The notes under the pieces are model-generated. The model saw only the letters and a list, made by a program, of their open reading frames with translations. It was not told the origin of the DNA and made no database searches. This document shows positions 56,912 to 64,000 of a DNA stretch of 64,000 nucleotides, piece after piece (position 1 is the first letter of the stretch; each line of letters opens with the position of its first letter). The position numbers were made by a program, and so were the translations under genes. This DNA is from Streptomyces canus (GTDB taxonomy: Bacteria > Actinomycetota > Actinomycetes > Streptomycetales > Streptomycetaceae). Location: assembly GCF_030816965.1 (NCBI RefSeq), contig NZ_JAUSYQ010000002.1, positions 4,497,001 to 4,561,000 of the forward strand. Direction: 5' to 3'.

Positions 56912-57294
56912 TACACGTCGAGTTGGTCGGCGACCGCTCGCAGGAGACCGGCGATCTTCCCGCCGGCGGCCTTGTCGGGGTAGCGGCCGCGCTCCAGCAT
57001 CGGCGTGATGTTCTCCAGGAGGGTCGTCAGATCCTGGACGATGGAGGCCAGTTCGTCCGGCTTCTTGCGGGTCGCCGCCGCGACCGAGGGGGTCGGGTCG
57101 AGGATGGCCACCGAAAGTGCCTGGTCACCGCGCTGCCCGGCGACCACCCCGAACTCCACCCGCTGTCCGGGCTTCAGTGTCTCGACTCCGGCAGGGAGGA
57201 CGGAGGAATGGACGAAGACGTCACCGCCGTCGTCGCGGGAGAGAAAGCCGAAGCCCTTCTCACTGTTGAACCACTTGACCTTGCCGGTAGGCAC
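56911..57294 (-). CDS. Cold-shock domain protein with C-terminal extension
   Basis: This 127-residue protein has an OB-fold cold-shock domain with RNP-1 (KGFGFL) and RNP-2 (VFVHSS) in the first 67 residues: it begins TGKVKWFNSEKGFGFLSRDD. A helical tail of about 60 residues (KKPDELASIVQDLTTLLENI onward) is absent from ordinary CspA. It should bind single-stranded RNA or DNA. It is the first gene of an operon with a small membrane protein and lies across from a small membrane protein gene at 57458. Confidence 0.93.
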   Translation of the reverse strand: MPTGKVKWFNSEKGFGFLSRDDGGDVFVHSSVLPAGVETLKPGQRVEFGVVAGQRGDQALSVAILDPTPSVAAATRKKPDELASIVQDLTTLLENITPMLERGRYPDKAAGGKIAGLLRAVADQLDV

Positions 57295-57457
57295 GTCTGT
57301 CCTCGTCCTCGTACTCGTCGGAAAACTGCTTCTGAAACGGCTCTTGATAGCACTGGGGCGGGTCGTCGGGACCCGCCGGTTCCCAGGCTAATGGTCTTCA
57401 GGCCGGTGACAAGACGTCGCCCGGTTGTTCCTTCGCGCAGGGAACTACCCTGGTCCG

Positions 57458-57718
57458 GTGCGTGACAAAACCCAACCGAATTCCGCCGCTCCCGGTGACC
57501 GACTGATCCGTGCCGGAGCCATCGTCTTCTTCATCGGTGCGGTGGCCACTCTGGTCACCGTGGCCCCGTTCCTGCTCGGAACGACGCCTTTTCCGACGTA
57601 CATGTTCGGATTGAGCATGCTCATGGCTGTCGGGTTCGTGGTGGCCGGTGCGGGCGTGCTGCAATCGGTCGCGGCGGGAAGGCGTCAGGCGCGGGCCGGA
57701 AGACAGCCCGCACGGTAG
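57458..57718 (+). CDS. Small two-helix membrane protein
   Basis: This 86-residue protein has a charged N-terminus (RDKTQPNSAAPGDRL) and two predicted helices (IRAGAIVFFIGAVATLVTVA and YMFGLSMLMAVGFVVAGAG), with a basic tail. GTG 57458 is chosen because TACCCT ends 6 nt upstream (leaderless). The function is unknown. The 3' end overlaps the 3' end of the convergent HAD gene by 34 bp. Confidence 0.78.
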   Translation: MRDKTQPNSAAPGDRLIRAGAIVFFIGAVATLVTVAPFLLGTTPFPTYMFGLSMLMAVGFVVAGAGVLQSVAAGRRQARAGRQPAR

Positions 57719-58329
57719 TCCGAAAACCACCCCGGGAACTCGGTGAGATCTCCGAGGACGACATCGGCTCCGGCCTCGCTGAGTTCCTCGGCGGTGCACG
57801 GTCCCGTGGGCACCGCGACCGAGAGCGCCTCGGCGATTCGTGCCCCGCGCACATCGCCGGTGTGGTCGCCGACGTACACGCGCGCCCCGTGCTCGCGCAG
57901 CGCCTCGCCCTTCTGCTCGGCCCACAGGTTGCCGATCACCGCGTCCGGCTCCAGGCCCAGGTGCTCCATGTGCAGCTTGGCGTTGGGCTCCCACTTGGCC
58001 GTCACGACGATCGCCCGCCCGCCGGCCGCCTGTACGGCGCCTATGGCCTCGCGGGCGCCGGGCATCGCCAGGGTGCCGGTGATGGCGTACGACGGGTAGA
58101 GCTCGCGGTAGAGGTCCGACATGGCCGGGATGCGGTCCGCCGGAAACCAGTACGCCATCTCCTCCTCCAGCGGCGGCCCGAGCCGCGTGACCACCAGGTC
58201 GGCGTCGACGTACGTCCCCGTCCGCTCCGACAGCTCCACCCAGCAGGCGCGGATGCCGGGGCGGGAGTCGATGAGCGTCATGTCGAGGTCGAAGCCGACG
58301 GTCGGGGCGGTGATGCTCGCAGAGGCCAT
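57685..58329 (-). CDS. HAD-family hydrolase (phosphoglycolate phosphatase-like)
   Basis: This 214-residue HAD phosphatase has the nucleophile motif GFDLDMTLIDSRPG, motif II in AIVVTAK, and a helical cap. Motif III/IV is in REHGARVYVGDHTGDVRGAR. Substrate unknown; sugar phosphates or phosphoglycolate are typical. ATG 58329 is chosen because CACAAT ends 7 nt upstream; ATG 58338 would add three residues. The 3' end overlaps the convergent small membrane protein gene. Confidence 0.9.
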   Translation of the reverse strand: MASASITAPTVGFDLDMTLIDSRPGIRACWVELSERTGTYVDADLVVTRLGPPLEEEMAYWFPADRIPAMSDLYRELYPSYAITGTLAMPGAREAIGAVQAAGGRAIVVTAKWEPNAKLHMEHLGLEPDAVIGNLWAEQKGEALREHGARVYVGDHTGDVRGARIAEALSVAVPTGPCTAEELSEAGADVVLGDLTEFPGWFSDYRAGCLPARA

Positions 58330-58381
58330 ATGGGCCATTGTGCCCGGGCGGCGGGGTGAGCGGACACCGGATTTACGCGGC

Positions 58382-59440
58382 CTACCGCTGCCGCTGCGAG
58401 CGCCACACCAGGAACAGCGCCGACGCCACGGCCGCGCCCCGCACCACCCATGGCCACGTCTCGGAGATCGCGTCGTTCATGTGGCCCTGGGCGATGGGCT
58501 CGCCCCAGCGGCCCTCGTTCCTCCCCCACAGCCAGACGAGCCCCGCGGTGAGCGAGAGGCCGGGCAGGAACACGACGGCCCATTTGGTCTCGGTGTCGGA
58601 CAGCCGGCGCGAGGCCCAGGCGATGAGCCAGCCGACGATCAGGACGAGCAGGTTGCCGAGCACGGCACCGGCGACGAGCAGGGCGGCGGCGAGCAGGAGG
58701 AGGGGGTTGCTCCAGCCGCCGGCTCCCGAGCCGACGGCCCGGAGGAAGGGGCGCCTGCGGGCCGGGACGGCCTCGACGACCGGTTCCGCGGCCTTCGCGA
58801 CCGTCTTCGGCCTCCACCAGGCGGTACGGGTCTTCACCACCGGCGCCTGCGCCGCCTGCTCCACGGCCGGCGCGAGCTCGGGTTTCTTCTCCTCCTTGGG
58901 CGGCGGGGGCTTGAGCAGCTCCGGGATCTCCACTCCGCCCACGAAACCCGGCACGCTGTCGCCGACACCGAAGGGACTGCTGTCCACCCGCCACCAGTCG
59001 GGCTGCGCCGCACTGTCGCCGAGCTCGTCAAGGCCGGCCAGATGCGGCCCGTGGGACGGGTCGCGGTCGGCGGCCGGGGCGGGCTGCGGCGGGGTCCCGG
59101 GGCGCGGCCGGGGGACGACCTTGCGCAGGCCCTTGGGCCGCTCGGTCTCCTCCGGCTCACGGTTCCGCTGTACGGGCATGGAGACGACCGGCGTCTGCGG
59201 GGCACTGCCCGCCGTGCCTCCGGCGGCGGTGACCACCTCGTCGGGGCTGCCCAGCCTGGCGATGATCCGGCGCACGGCGGCGGGCGAGTCCACGGTGACC
59301 TTGGCGCGCCGCCGGTCGATCTCGTTGCGCAACTCCGAGACGAGTCTCATCCGGGTGGACGACGGCAACTGCCGCTGCTGCGCGACGTCTCCGACGCGGC
59401 TCAGATACTCGTAGACGACCTGGTCGCTCTCGATACCCAC
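58382..59440 (-). CDS. Membrane protein with HAAS-like N-terminal domain
   Basis: This 352-residue protein begins with a helical domain (YEYLSRVGDVAQQRQLPSST, RLVSELRNEIDRRRAKVTVD, VRRIIARLGSPDEVVTAAG) resembling the HAAS/DUF1700 signalling domain. A Pro-rich linker of about 130 residues follows, then four predicted helices (LLLLAAALLVAGAVLGNLLV onward). HAAS domains usually serve as regulatory modules next to PadR or sigma-factor systems. GTG 59440 has GGAGGGG at 5 nt. It is divergent from the helicase-like gene. Confidence 0.82.
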   Translation of the reverse strand: MGIESDQVVYEYLSRVGDVAQQRQLPSSTRMRLVSELRNEIDRRRAKVTVDSPAAVRRIIARLGSPDEVVTAAGGTAGSAPQTPVVSMPVQRNREPEETERPKGLRKVVPRPRPGTPPQPAPAADRDPSHGPHLAGLDELGDSAAQPDWWRVDSSPFGVGDSVPGFVGGVEIPELLKPPPPKEEKKPELAPAVEQAAQAPVVKTRTAWWRPKTVAKAAEPVVEAVPARRRPFLRAVGSGAGGWSNPLLLLAAALLVAGAVLGNLLVLIVGWLIAWASRRLSDTETKWAVVFLPGLSLTAGLVWLWGRNEGRWGEPIAQGHMNDAISETWPWVVRGAAVASALFLVWRSQRQR

Positions 59441-59573
59441 GAAGTCCCCTCCGGGGTTGGTGCGTTGGCTCCCTCGTGGGACGAAACTAGCGCACCGCCC
59501 CCGGGGACGCGCACCCCCGCGGACCGCACCTGCTCGGCCCGGCCGCCGCAGGCAACCCGCTACCGTTGGTCGG

Positions 59574-62096
59574 ATGAGCAACCCGGCCGTACCGCCGCGC
59601 TCCCTCGCGGAAGCGCTCCGGGCCAGGGACGACGCCTCCCTGGCCGCGCTTCTGCGTGCCCGCCCCGACCTCATCACCCCCGTTCCCACGGACCTGACGC
59701 AGCTCGCGACCCGGGCCGGGACGCGGGCGTCGGTGGTGCGGGCGCTGGAGCGGCTGGACCGTTTCGCGTTGCAGACGGCGGAGGCACTGGCCGTGGCCGC
59801 GGACCCGGCGCCGTACGAGGAACTGCGGGCGCTGCTGACCGGCGACGGCGGCGACCCGGCCGTCTCTTCGGCGCTCCCTCGTGCCCTTGCCACGCTGCGG
59901 GAGCAGGCCCTGGTGTGGGGCGACGACGACCGGCTGCGGCTGGTGCGCACCGCCCGGGAGCTGCTCGCGCCCTCGCCGCAGCATCCGTCGCCGACCGGGC
60001 TCGGGCCGACCGTGCAGGAGGCCACGGCGGGGATGTCGCCGGGCCGCATCCAGGACATCGTGACGGCGACGGGGCTCGGCTCGACCCACGACGCGGTGTC
60101 GGCGGTGGCGTCGCTGACCGCCCTGTTCAGGGACAGCAAGCGGATGTCCGCGCTGCTCGCCGGGCTCCCGGAGGAGTCACGGGAGGTGCTCACCCGGCTG
60201 GTGTGGGGCCCGCCGTACGGCCAGGTCACCGCCGACCCGGCGGCCCATCTGCGGCGCCTGCTGGACCTGGGGCTGCTGGTGCCGACGGCGCCCGGGACGG
60301 TCGTACTCCCGCGGGAAGTGGCCCTGCATCTGCGCGGCGGCCGTGCGCACCGCGCGGTGGAGCCGCTGCCGCCGACCGTGGAACCCGCGGCGACGCACCG
60401 TCCACAGGTTGTGGACGCGACGGCGGCCGGGCAGGCGTACACCGCGCTCGCGACCGTCGAGGAGCTGCTGAAGGACTGGGACGAGGGCGGGCCCGCGGTG
60501 CTGCGAGCGGGCGGCCTCAGCGTCCGCGACCTCAAGCGCACGGCCGTCGCCCTGGACGTGGCGGAACCGGTCGCCGCGTTCTGGGTCGAGCTGGCGTACG
60601 CGGCGGGCCTGCTGGCCTCCGACGGTGAGGCGGAGGAACGGTACGCGGCGACCCCGGCCCACGACGAGTGGCTGGAGCAGCCCGCGGCACAGCGCTGGGT
60701 CCGTCTGGTGGAGGCCTGGCTGACGGCGACGCGGGTGTCCGGCCTGGTGGGCGGCCGGGACGCGAAGGAACGCACGCTGTCGACGCTGGGCCCGGGACTC
60801 GACCGCGGTGCGGCGCCAGAGGTACGGCACCGGGTGCTGACGCTGCTGGCGGGGCTGCCGGAAGGCGCGTCGCCGTCGAAGGAGTCGGTGCTGGCCCGGC
60901 TGCGCTGGGAGCGTCCGCTGCGGGGTCCGCAGCGCGAGGACGACCTGCGGTCACGGCTCGCCGAGTGGACGCTGGCAGAGGCGGAGCTGCTGGGAGTGAC
61001 GGGACGGGGGGCGCTGTCGGGGCACGGGCGGGCGCTGCTGGGCGCGACCGCCCCGAAGACACCGGACCAGGCACCGCAGGGCCCCGGGGACAAGCTGCCC
61101 GTGCACCATCGCCCCACCGTCGCGGAACCCCTCTCCCCCGCCGAGCAGGCCACCGCGTCCGCCGCGGCCGCCCGGCTGCTCGCGCCGTTGCTGCCCGAGC
61201 CGCTGGACCACGTCCTGCTCCAGGCCGACCTGACCGCGGTGGCCCCCGGTCCGTTGCAACGGTCGTTGGCCGACGTGCTGGACGTGCTGGCCGACGTGGA
61301 GTCGAAGGGCGGGGCGACGGTCTACCGCTTCACCCCCGGCTCGGTACGCCGTGCTCTGGACGCCGGCCAGTCCGCCTCCGACCTGCACGCCTTCCTCGCC
61401 GCACACGCCCGGACGCCGGTGCCGCAGCCACTGACGTATCTCATCGACGACGTGGCGCGCAGGCACGGTCACCTGCGGGTCGGCGCGGCCTCCGCCTACG
61501 TCCGCTGCGACGACGACGCCGTCCTCAACGAGATCCTCGCCGACAAGCGCGCCGCGGGCCTGCGTCTGCGCCGCCTGGCCCCGACGGTGCTGGCCGCGCA
61601 GGCCGACCCGGCGTCACTGCTGGACGGCCTGCGCGCGATGGGCTTCGCCCCGGCCGCCGAGTCCGCGGAGGGCGACGTCCTGATCACCCGCGCCCACGCC
61701 CACCGCACCCCGCTCCGCACGGCCCCCGAACCCGTCCCGGACGGCCCGCCGATCCCCGACGCGACGCTCCTGTCGGCCGCGATCCGGGCGATCCGGGCAG
61801 GTGACCTGGCCTCGACGACCCCCCGCAGACAGACCGACCGGCCCCCGCCCGCCACCGGCGAGCTGCCCCGCACCAACTCCGCCGAGACCCTCGCCACCAT
61901 GCAGGCCGCCGTCCTCACCGGCGAGGCCCTGTGGATCGGTTACGTCAACGCCGAAGGTGCCGCCAGCCAACGCCTCATCGCCCCCGTCCGTGTCGAGGGC
62001 GGCTTCGTCACGGCCTACGACCACACCGCGGACGAGGTCCGCACCTATCCGCTGCACCGGGTGACCGGGGTGGCGGAGCTGGCGGAGGAGACGTAG
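59574..62096 (+). CDS. Helicase_C_3 and WYL-like domain protein
   Basis: This 840-residue protein has no Walker A motif, so is not itself an active helicase. The N-terminal two-thirds form helical repeats (ATRAGTRASVVRALERLDRF, ALDVAEPVAAFWVELAYAAG). Residues about 540-700 match the XPB/Ssl2-associated Helicase_C_3 domain: LDHVLLQADLTAVAPGPL, ADVESKGGATVYRFT, RALDAGQSASDLHAFL. The last 55 residues resemble a WYL ligand-binding domain: LWIGYVNAEGAASQRLIAPV, FVTAYDHTADEVRTYPLHRV. TACCGT ends 7 nt before ATG 59574. It lies close to the XPB helicase gene at 63781 and probably works with it. Confidence 0.85.
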   Translation: MSNPAVPPRSLAEALRARDDASLAALLRARPDLITPVPTDLTQLATRAGTRASVVRALERLDRFALQTAEALAVAADPAPYEELRALLTGDGGDPAVSSALPRALATLREQALVWGDDDRLRLVRTARELLAPSPQHPSPTGLGPTVQEATAGMSPGRIQDIVTATGLGSTHDAVSAVASLTALFRDSKRMSALLAGLPEESREVLTRLVWGPPYGQVTADPAAHLRRLLDLGLLVPTAPGTVVLPREVALHLRGGRAHRAVEPLPPTVEPAATHRPQVVDATAAGQAYTALATVEELLKDWDEGGPAVLRAGGLSVRDLKRTAVALDVAEPVAAFWVELAYAAGLLASDGEAEERYAATPAHDEWLEQPAAQRWVRLVEAWLTATRVSGLVGGRDAKERTLSTLGPGLDRGAAPEVRHRVLTLLAGLPEGASPSKESVLARLRWERPLRGPQREDDLRSRLAEWTLAEAELLGVTGRGALSGHGRALLGATAPKTPDQAPQGPGDKLPVHHRPTVAEPLSPAEQATASAAAARLLAPLLPEPLDHVLLQADLTAVAPGPLQRSLADVLDVLADVESKGGATVYRFTPGSVRRALDAGQSASDLHAFLAAHARTPVPQPLTYLIDDVARRHGHLRVGAASAYVRCDDDAVLNEILADKRAAGLRLRRLAPTVLAAQADPASLLDGLRAMGFAPAAESAEGDVLITRAHAHRTPLRTAPEPVPDGPPIPDATLLSAAIRAIRAGDLASTTPRRQTDRPPPATGELPRTNSAETLATMQAAVLTGEALWIGYVNAEGAASQRLIAPVRVEGGFVTAYDHTADEVRTYPLHRVTGVAELAEET

Positions 62097-62196
62097 GGCT
62101 CGAAACCGGCGCTTCCGGGAGGGGGCGGAGGGGAAACGCTCTCCTGGACAGGACCGCGTGTCCGGCACACTCGGTGTCTTCGGCGAAGGGGATTTC

Positions 62197-63096
62197 ATGG
62201 CAACGACGATCCGCAGGGCGGTCATCCCCGCGGCGGGGCTGGGATCCCGTCTCCTGCCCCTGACGAAGGCGACCCCGAAGGAGATGCTGCCGGTCGGCGA
62301 CAAGCCGGTCATCGAGCACACCGTCCGGGAACTGGTGGCGTCCGGCATCACCGACATCACCATCGTCGTCTCCGGCGGCAAGGGCCTGATCCAGGACCAC
62401 TTCCGCCCCAACCCGGCCCTTGTCGCGCAGCTGCGGGCGGACGGCAAGACGGCCTACGCGGACGCCGTGGAGGAGGTCGGCGAGCTCTCCCGGCTCGGGC
62501 ACATCACCTACCTCGACCAGCACGGCCCGTACGGCAACGGCACCCCGGTCCTCAACGCCGCGCGCAACGTCGGCGACGAGCCGGTCCTGGTCCTGTGGCC
62601 GGACGACGTCTTCGTGGCCGAGGTCCCGCGCGCCCAGCAGCTGATCCGCGCCTACGAGGCGACCAGCTGCCCGGTCCTCGCCCTGCTGCCGATGGACCCG
62701 GCCGACTCGCAGCGCTACGGCGTGCCCCGGGTCAAGGAGGACCTCGGTGACGGGCTGCTGCGCATCACCGGCCTGGTCGAGAAGCCGAAGCCGCAGGACG
62801 CGCCCTCCGCCTACGCGGCCATCGGCGGCTATGTCATCACCCCGGGCATCATCGAGGAGCTGCGCAGCCAGACCGAGCGCTGGTACGAGCACCGGACCGG
62901 CGAGATCTACCTGACGGACGCCATCAACGCCTACGCGAGCAGCAAGGCCGTCTACGGCCAGGTCATCCAGGGCCGCTGGTACGACACCGGCAATCCGCTG
63001 GCCTACCTCACGGCCCAGTTCGCCGCCGCGCTCGCCGACCCGGAGTACGGCCCCCACCTGCGCCGGCTGGCCGAACTCGCCGAGGACCGGCCCTGA
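62197..63096 (+). CDS. galU: UTP-glucose-1-phosphate uridylyltransferase
   Basis: This 299-residue nucleotidyltransferase makes UDP-glucose from UTP and glucose-1-phosphate. It shows the nucleotide loop AAGLGSRLLPLTKATPKEM (about residues 11-29), the catalytic-lysine region VEKPKPQDAPS, and the GEIYLTDAI and GRWYDTGNP motifs. GAAGGGG lies upstream of ATG 62197. It is alone between the helicase-associated protein and a secreted protein. UDP-glucose supplies cell-wall polymers, glycogen-like and trehalose pathways. Confidence 0.96.
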   Translation: MATTIRRAVIPAAGLGSRLLPLTKATPKEMLPVGDKPVIEHTVRELVASGITDITIVVSGGKGLIQDHFRPNPALVAQLRADGKTAYADAVEEVGELSRLGHITYLDQHGPYGNGTPVLNAARNVGDEPVLVLWPDDVFVAEVPRAQQLIRAYEATSCPVLALLPMDPADSQRYGVPRVKEDLGDGLLRITGLVEKPKPQDAPSAYAAIGGYVITPGIIEELRSQTERWYEHRTGEIYLTDAINAYASSKAVYGQVIQGRWYDTGNPLAYLTAQFAAALADPEYGPHLRRLAELAEDRP

Positions 63097-63099
63097 CGG

Positions 63100-63654
63100 T
63101 CAGCAGTCCACGACGGCGGCGCCCGCGGGCAGGCCGAAGTGGGTGCGGGCCTTGTCCTCCAGGGCGCCGGAGGACATCGCGTCCTGCGCGAGCGAGGCAC
63201 CGACGATCCCGAAGCGGTCCCTCGTCCACCGGGCGTTCCCGGCACCGTCGGGAGCCTCTTCCTGGGACACGACCCGGTAGCCGCCCGCGGCCGCGTGATC
63301 CCGCTCCAGCCGCACCACCTGCGGGACCTGCCCGGCGCTGCACTCCACCAGGGTGTCGTGGCGCACGCCGTACTCCACGCACAGCGTGGTGACGTCCGCC
63401 CGCACGTCGTCCCCGTGCTCCTGGAGGCCGAGCGCCTCCGCCCGGCAGAACCAGCGTGCCTTCAGGGCGGGCACCGTCTCGCCGTATCCACTGCCCCGCG
63501 CGTCGGCCGTGATCCGGGCCTCGATCAACGGCCGGACCTCGTCCCACAGCCGTGTGTCGACGTCGGTCGCCGGCCACATCGCGTAGGCACCGGTCGCCAC
63601 CAGCACCGCGACCGCTCCCCCGCCGACCACCCATCTGCCCGCAGACATCCCCAT
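63100..63654 (-). CDS. Membrane-anchored or secreted hypothetical protein
   Basis: This 184-residue protein has a single N-terminal hydrophobic segment (WVVGGGAVAVLVATGAYAMW) that may be an uncleaved anchor. The extracellular part (DEVRPLIEARITADARGSGY, ALKARWFCRAEALGLQE) contains four or so Cys, which could form disulfides, and ends in AGAAVVDC. The family is not recognised. It converges with galU (3 nt between stop codons). Confidence 0.78.
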   Translation of the reverse strand: MGMSAGRWVVGGGAVAVLVATGAYAMWPATDVDTRLWDEVRPLIEARITADARGSGYGETVPALKARWFCRAEALGLQEHGDDVRADVTTLCVEYGVRHDTLVECSAGQVPQVVRLERDHAAAGGYRVVSQEEAPDGAGNARWTRDRFGIVGASLAQDAMSSGALEDKARTHFGLPAGAAVVDC

Positions 63655-63780
63655 GTGTCCTCCCCACCCCGCTCCCGTCAGTCAAGACACACGAGCAGGG
63701 GACGGGGTTGCACGCCGCCGAGCTCCCTTGATCGTCCCTGGTTGAGGCACACTGGACGTTTGGCCCGTGCGGAAGGATGC

Positions 63781-64000
63781 ATGTACGTGAACGGTCCTCT
63801 CATCGTCCAGTCCGACAAGACCCTGCTGCTCGAGGTCGATCACGAGCAGGCCGACGAGTGCCGTCGGGCCATCGCGCCGTTCGCGGAGCTGGAGCGGGCG
63901 CCCGAGCACATCCACACCTACCGGGTGACCCCGCTGGGGCTGTGGAACGCGCGGGCCGCCGGACACGACGCCGAGCAGGTGGTCGACGCGCTGGTGCAGT
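63781..64000 (+). CDS. DNA repair helicase XPB (3' end outside window)
   Basis: The 73 codons inside the window are the conserved N-terminal domain of bacterial XPB (Ssl2/Rad25-like superfamily 2 helicase): GPLIVQSDKTLLLEVDHEQA, then IAPFAELERAPEHIHTYRVT and LGLWNARAAGHDAEQVVDAL. The helicase motor lies beyond the right edge. Bacterial XPB is a DNA-dependent ATPase/3'-5' helicase in repair. It lies near the Helicase_C_3 protein gene. ATG 63781 is preceded by GGAAGG. Confidence 0.93.
   Translation, partial: MYVNGPLIVQSDKTLLLEVDHEQADECRRAIAPFAELERAPEHIHTYRVTPLGLWNARAAGHDAEQVVDALVQ

Noticed and set aside
58382..61153. Minus-strand frame of 923 codons
   Set aside because: Only the first part (58382-59440) is the real HAAS-like gene; the remainder is an Arg/Ser/Ala-rich shadow of the Helicase_C_3/WYL gene.

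Overview
The window is high-GC actinobacterial DNA with the strong third-position G/C bias, GTG/TTG starts and gene content of a Streptomyces chromosome. Support from known families includes a cinnamate:CoA ligase that closely matches the characterised S. coelicolor enzyme (SCO4383 as I recall it), the futalosine menaquinone enzymes MqnB and MqnD, a DUF397/DUF5753 pair, a CebR box in front of a cellulase, an ECF41 sigma factor and a bacterial XPB helicase. It reads as mostly core-chromosome sequence with a few accessory patches. I saw no rRNA, tRNA, CRISPR array, complete insertion sequence or prophage.

Layout. 1-8,946 (minus strand): a seven-gene, partly overlapping catabolic operon (DinB-like protein, AtuA-like protein, acyl-CoA carboxylase beta and alpha, acyl-CoA dehydrogenase, aryl/acyl-CoA ligase, enoyl-CoA hydratase) behind a 14-bp palindromic operator. 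9,000-17,950: a membrane-protein relic, a frameshifted anti-sigma-like ATPase, an XRE/DUF397 pair, a methyltransferase, an EamA exporter, a GNAT, a large FAD/Fe-S oxidase, serC and a Rpn-nuclease relic. 17,950-29,500: secreted tripeptidyl aminopeptidase, GH5-CBM2 cellulase under a CebR box, two drug-type ABC exporters with their regulators, a secreted beta-propeller-like protein and an SGNH hydrolase. A 187-bp MITE-like element sits directly in front of a TetR gene.

29,500-39,700: an aminoglycoside-adenylyltransferase relic and an Uma2 relic, then a maltokinase-cap protein, a DoxX-ECF41 pair with a recognisable ECF41 promoter, a secreted double NTF2-like protein and an aldo/keto reductase around two copies of a MerR-type promoter. 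Next come a 29-residue membrane protein, thpR, a GNAT, a MarR-MFS operon, a ribbon-helix-helix protein, an NCS2 permease and DUF2530. 39,800-52,650: an orphan P-type ATPase, two tandem duplications (secreted pair 42.3-44.1 kb, small cytoplasmic pair 44.2-44.6 kb), a sacsin-like ATPase, a trypsin-fold/FG-GAP protein lacking its catalytic residues, an ALF-repeat relic and DUF3027. 52,960-64,000: MFS permease, DUF2771 lipoprotein, mqnB-mqnD, cold-shock protein, HAD phosphatase, a HAAS-like membrane protein, a Helicase_C_3-WYL protein, galU and the start of the XPB helicase.

How parts work together. The first operon should activate an acid to its CoA ester, dehydrogenate it, carboxylate it and hydrate it, like leucine/terpenoid (Liu/Atu) catabolism. 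ABC ATPase-permease pairs are each controlled by a nearby regulator with visible operators. MarR is co-transcribed with the MFS pump it probably represses. The ECF41 sigma factor probably drives its own DoxX-sigma operon. A recurring pattern (a TAnnnT-like -10 ending 6-8 nt before the start codon and no Shine-Dalgarno) suggests that many genes here give leaderless mRNAs.
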